A stretch of DNA of 6,689 bases, from NCBI GenBank assembly GCA_902492275.1, contig CABUKW010000153.1, forward strand, positions 1-6,689. Reading direction: 5' to 3'. Source of the stretch: an uncultured Peptococcaceae bacterium. Lineage in GTDB: Bacteria > Bacillota > Peptococcia > Peptococcales > Peptococcaceae. Position numbers and translations under genes: made by a program. This document shows positions 5,469 to 6,689 of this stretch, piece by piece. Numbering within the stretch: position 1 is the first letter of the stretch; every line of letters begins with the position of its first letter. Under the pieces are notes generated by a model, which saw only the letters and a list, made by a program, of their open reading frames with translations, did not search any database and was not told where the DNA came from.

Positions 5469-5507
5469 AAAAATGGCTGTTACCATATTGGTAACAGCCA
5501 TTTTTTT
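5469..5507 (+). terminator. Strong Rho-independent terminator of the radical SAM operon
   Basis: TGGCTGTTACC (5474-5484) pairs perfectly with GGTAACAGCCA (5490-5500) around a 5-nt loop. The stem is lengthened by AAAAA/TTTTT and followed by a run of seven T (5501-5507). The A run on the left side also lets it work on the minus strand, though the regulator gene ends more than 150 nt away on that side. Confidence 0.95.
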
Positions 5508-5665
5508 ACAACAATGTGTCATATGTGCAACAATAGAGTATTTAATCAAGATAGAAAGCATTCATTTAGATAAGTTCTTGCGTATCGTGTGATGAAAAAA
5601 GATGATGTCCTTATTGCTTGGATTCTAAATTAGGGTATTGCTATGTTTTGATGGAGAAATCAGTG
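5508..5665. other. AT-rich intergenic stretch between convergent genes
   Basis: This lies between the operon terminator and the end of the LysR-type gene. I see no open frame with a ribosome binding site, no tRNA-like fold and no clear second hairpin. CAACAAT occurs twice (5509 and 5528), which is likely chance. Confidence 0.5.
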
Positions 5666-6574
5666 TCATGTAATTTTTATGAGTGCATCAATAAATCGTT
5701 CGATGAGAAGAGAATCAGCATTATCTTGGTGAATCAAATAGCTGGCATGAAATGGGAAGCATTCTTTGATTGGAATATGTAGGATTTTCCCGCTGAAGTC
5801 ATTGAAATAACTGGGCAGATAGTTATTAACTTTTACTGCCAGAGAAACGGCCAAATTATCGCAGACCAATTGATGCGAAACGCCATAGCTGTGTGTTGCT
5901 AAAATATAGGGCTGCCCGTATTTTTTCAGCTCATTTAATAAATCATTGCCGCTGGAAAGATCGTTTAAGGCTAAGGGATAGTTTAAGAGCGTTCGCAGTG
6001 AGATGGAATTTTCCAAGGATAAGGGTGATTCCTGGCTGACTCTGGCCAGTAGTTGAAAATCAATAATTTCTTTTGTAATTAAGTCAGCTGAAACCGTCGT
6101 ATTGGAATTCGTGGTTGCACTGTCATAGGTAGAAATAATACCAATATCAAATTCTTTGTTCTGGATGGCTTCTTTGATCTCTTCACGAGACAGTGTTTTG
6201 ATGATTGGATGTGTTTTGGGATAATATTTGTAAAAATGGGAAGCAATTTTTGGCATAATTAAGGTATTAATGCCTGGCTCGACAGCAACGGTAAAGCTGC
6301 CAGAGAGCTGGGTATTGTTTTTCGCAGCAATTTTTAATTTTAATTGATCAAGTTGAATCATCATTTGCTGCGAAATATCAATCAGTTCTTGACCGATTTC
6401 GGTAGGAAAAACACCGTGATAGGTGCGTTCTAATAATTTGGTATCTAGCTCTTTTTCTAAATTTTTAATGGCTGTGCTAAGTGTTTGCTGACTGACATAA
6501 AGCTTGCTGCTGGCAAGATTCATGGATTTACGTTTGGCAATTTCACATAGGTACTCTAATTGTTCCAGTCGCAT
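5666..6574 (-). CDS. LysR-type transcriptional regulator
   Basis: LysR-type regulators bind DNA as dimers or tetramers and switch neighbouring, often divergent, genes in response to a small metabolite. The 302-residue product has the usual length. Residues 1-60 form the winged helix-turn-helix (MRLEQLEYLCEIAKRKSMN, then ASSKLYVSQQTLSTAIKNLE and LLERTYHGVFPTEIG). A linker helix follows (about 61-88), then a periplasmic-binding-like effector domain from about 90 (SGSFTVAVEPGINTLIMP, FDIGIIS, and VCDNLAVSLAV). No conserved feature identifies the effector. The start at 6574 has AAGGAGC 6 nt upstream. The gene seems more AT-rich than the sleB side. Its natural target is probably a gene to the right of the window read divergently, since a plus-strand promoter and dyads lie in between; control of the radical SAM operon is less likely because that operon ends convergently. 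Confidence 0.93.
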   Translation of the reverse strand: MRLEQLEYLCEIAKRKSMNLASSKLYVSQQTLSTAIKNLEKELDTKLLERTYHGVFPTEIGQELIDISQQMMIQLDQLKLKIAAKNNTQLSGSFTVAVEPGINTLIMPKIASHFYKYYPKTHPIIKTLSREEIKEAIQNKEFDIGIISTYDSATTNSNTTVSADLITKEIIDFQLLARVSQESPLSLENSISLRTLLNYPLALNDLSSGNDLLNELKKYGQPYILATHSYGVSHQLVCDNLAVSLAVKVNNYLPSYFNDFSGKILHIPIKECFPFHASYLIHQDNADSLLIERFIDALIKIT

Positions 6575-6609
6575 ACAGTTGCTCCTTGTATAATGTATTT
6601 AGGTTGTTC

Positions 6610-6630
6610 AAGGGATACCTATAAACCCTT
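6610..6630. promoter_or_regulatory. Candidate LysR-type operator (interrupted dyad with 11-nt centre)
   Basis: AAGGG, 11 nt, CCCTT. The 5-bp arms and 11-nt centre are the geometry of LysR-family sites, although the terminal bases are G/C rather than the T-N11-A consensus. It lies 36-56 nt upstream of the regulator's start, a usual place for autoregulation. Confidence 0.4.
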
Positions 6631-6641
6631 AGACCAGCTTC

Positions 6642-6670
6642 TTTACATCTCCAGTGTAATAGGAGATAAT
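6642..6670 (+). promoter_or_regulatory. Divergent sigma-A-type promoter pointing out of the window
   Basis: TTTACA (6642-6647), 17 nt, GATAAT (6665-6670): each hexamer matches the housekeeping consensus at 5 of 6 positions with ideal spacing. Transcription would start near 6677 and run to the right, away from the LysR-type gene. The gene served is not in the window. Confidence 0.6.
6643..6659. repeat. Inverted repeat over the divergent -35 element
   Basis: TTACA, 7 nt, TGTAA (arms 6643-6647 and 6655-6659), perfect, overlapping the -35 of the divergent promoter. It is a second candidate regulator site; the spacing does not give a symmetric T-N11-A. Confidence 0.4.
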
Positions 6671-6689
6671 TGTTTTATTAGATTGAGAG

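Overview
The window comes from an endospore-forming member of the Bacillota, probably an anaerobe from Clostridia or Negativicutes. The evidence is a sleB-ypeB spore-germination pair behind a sequence that fits the forespore sigma-G consensus, a stand-alone YkuD L,D-transpeptidase, strong AGGAGG-type ribosome binding sites, and a B12-dependent radical SAM enzyme. I cannot assign a genus from the sequence alone.

Layout. The left third (1-2147) is read on the minus strand: a MOSC-domain protein (2147-1713), a YkuD L,D-transpeptidase (1641-1300) closed by a terminator at 1286-1226, then sleB (1044-568) and the start of ypeB (564 to the window edge, cut off). A short divergent intergenic region (2148-2309) carries a sigma-A-like promoter with a 22-bp palindrome for the MOSC gene, and an extended -10 promoter for the plus-strand operon. 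That operon (2310-5417) has three tightly spaced genes: a cobalamin-binding-type radical SAM protein, a YfbR/HDDC2-like HD phosphohydrolase, and an unrecognised polytopic membrane protein. It ends at a very strong hairpin terminator (5469-5507). On the right, a LysR-type regulator (6574-5666) is read leftwards. Upstream of it are two inverted repeats and a good plus-strand promoter pointing out of the window, as in a LysR divergon whose target gene lies beyond the right edge.

How the genes may work together. SleB and YpeB are the known cortex-lytic enzyme and its partner; this SleB has a signal peptide and catalytic domain but no peptidoglycan-binding domain. YkuD may also act on the spore or cell wall, and a sigma-K-like sequence lies upstream of it. 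The most interesting unit is the radical SAM / HD phosphohydrolase / membrane protein operon. A B12-radical SAM enzyme next to an HD nucleotide phosphohydrolase resembles in outline the OxsB/OxsA pair of oxetanocin A synthesis, so nucleotide modification is a testable idea, but the substrate cannot be read from sequence. No tRNA, rRNA, CRISPR array or insertion sequence was seen.
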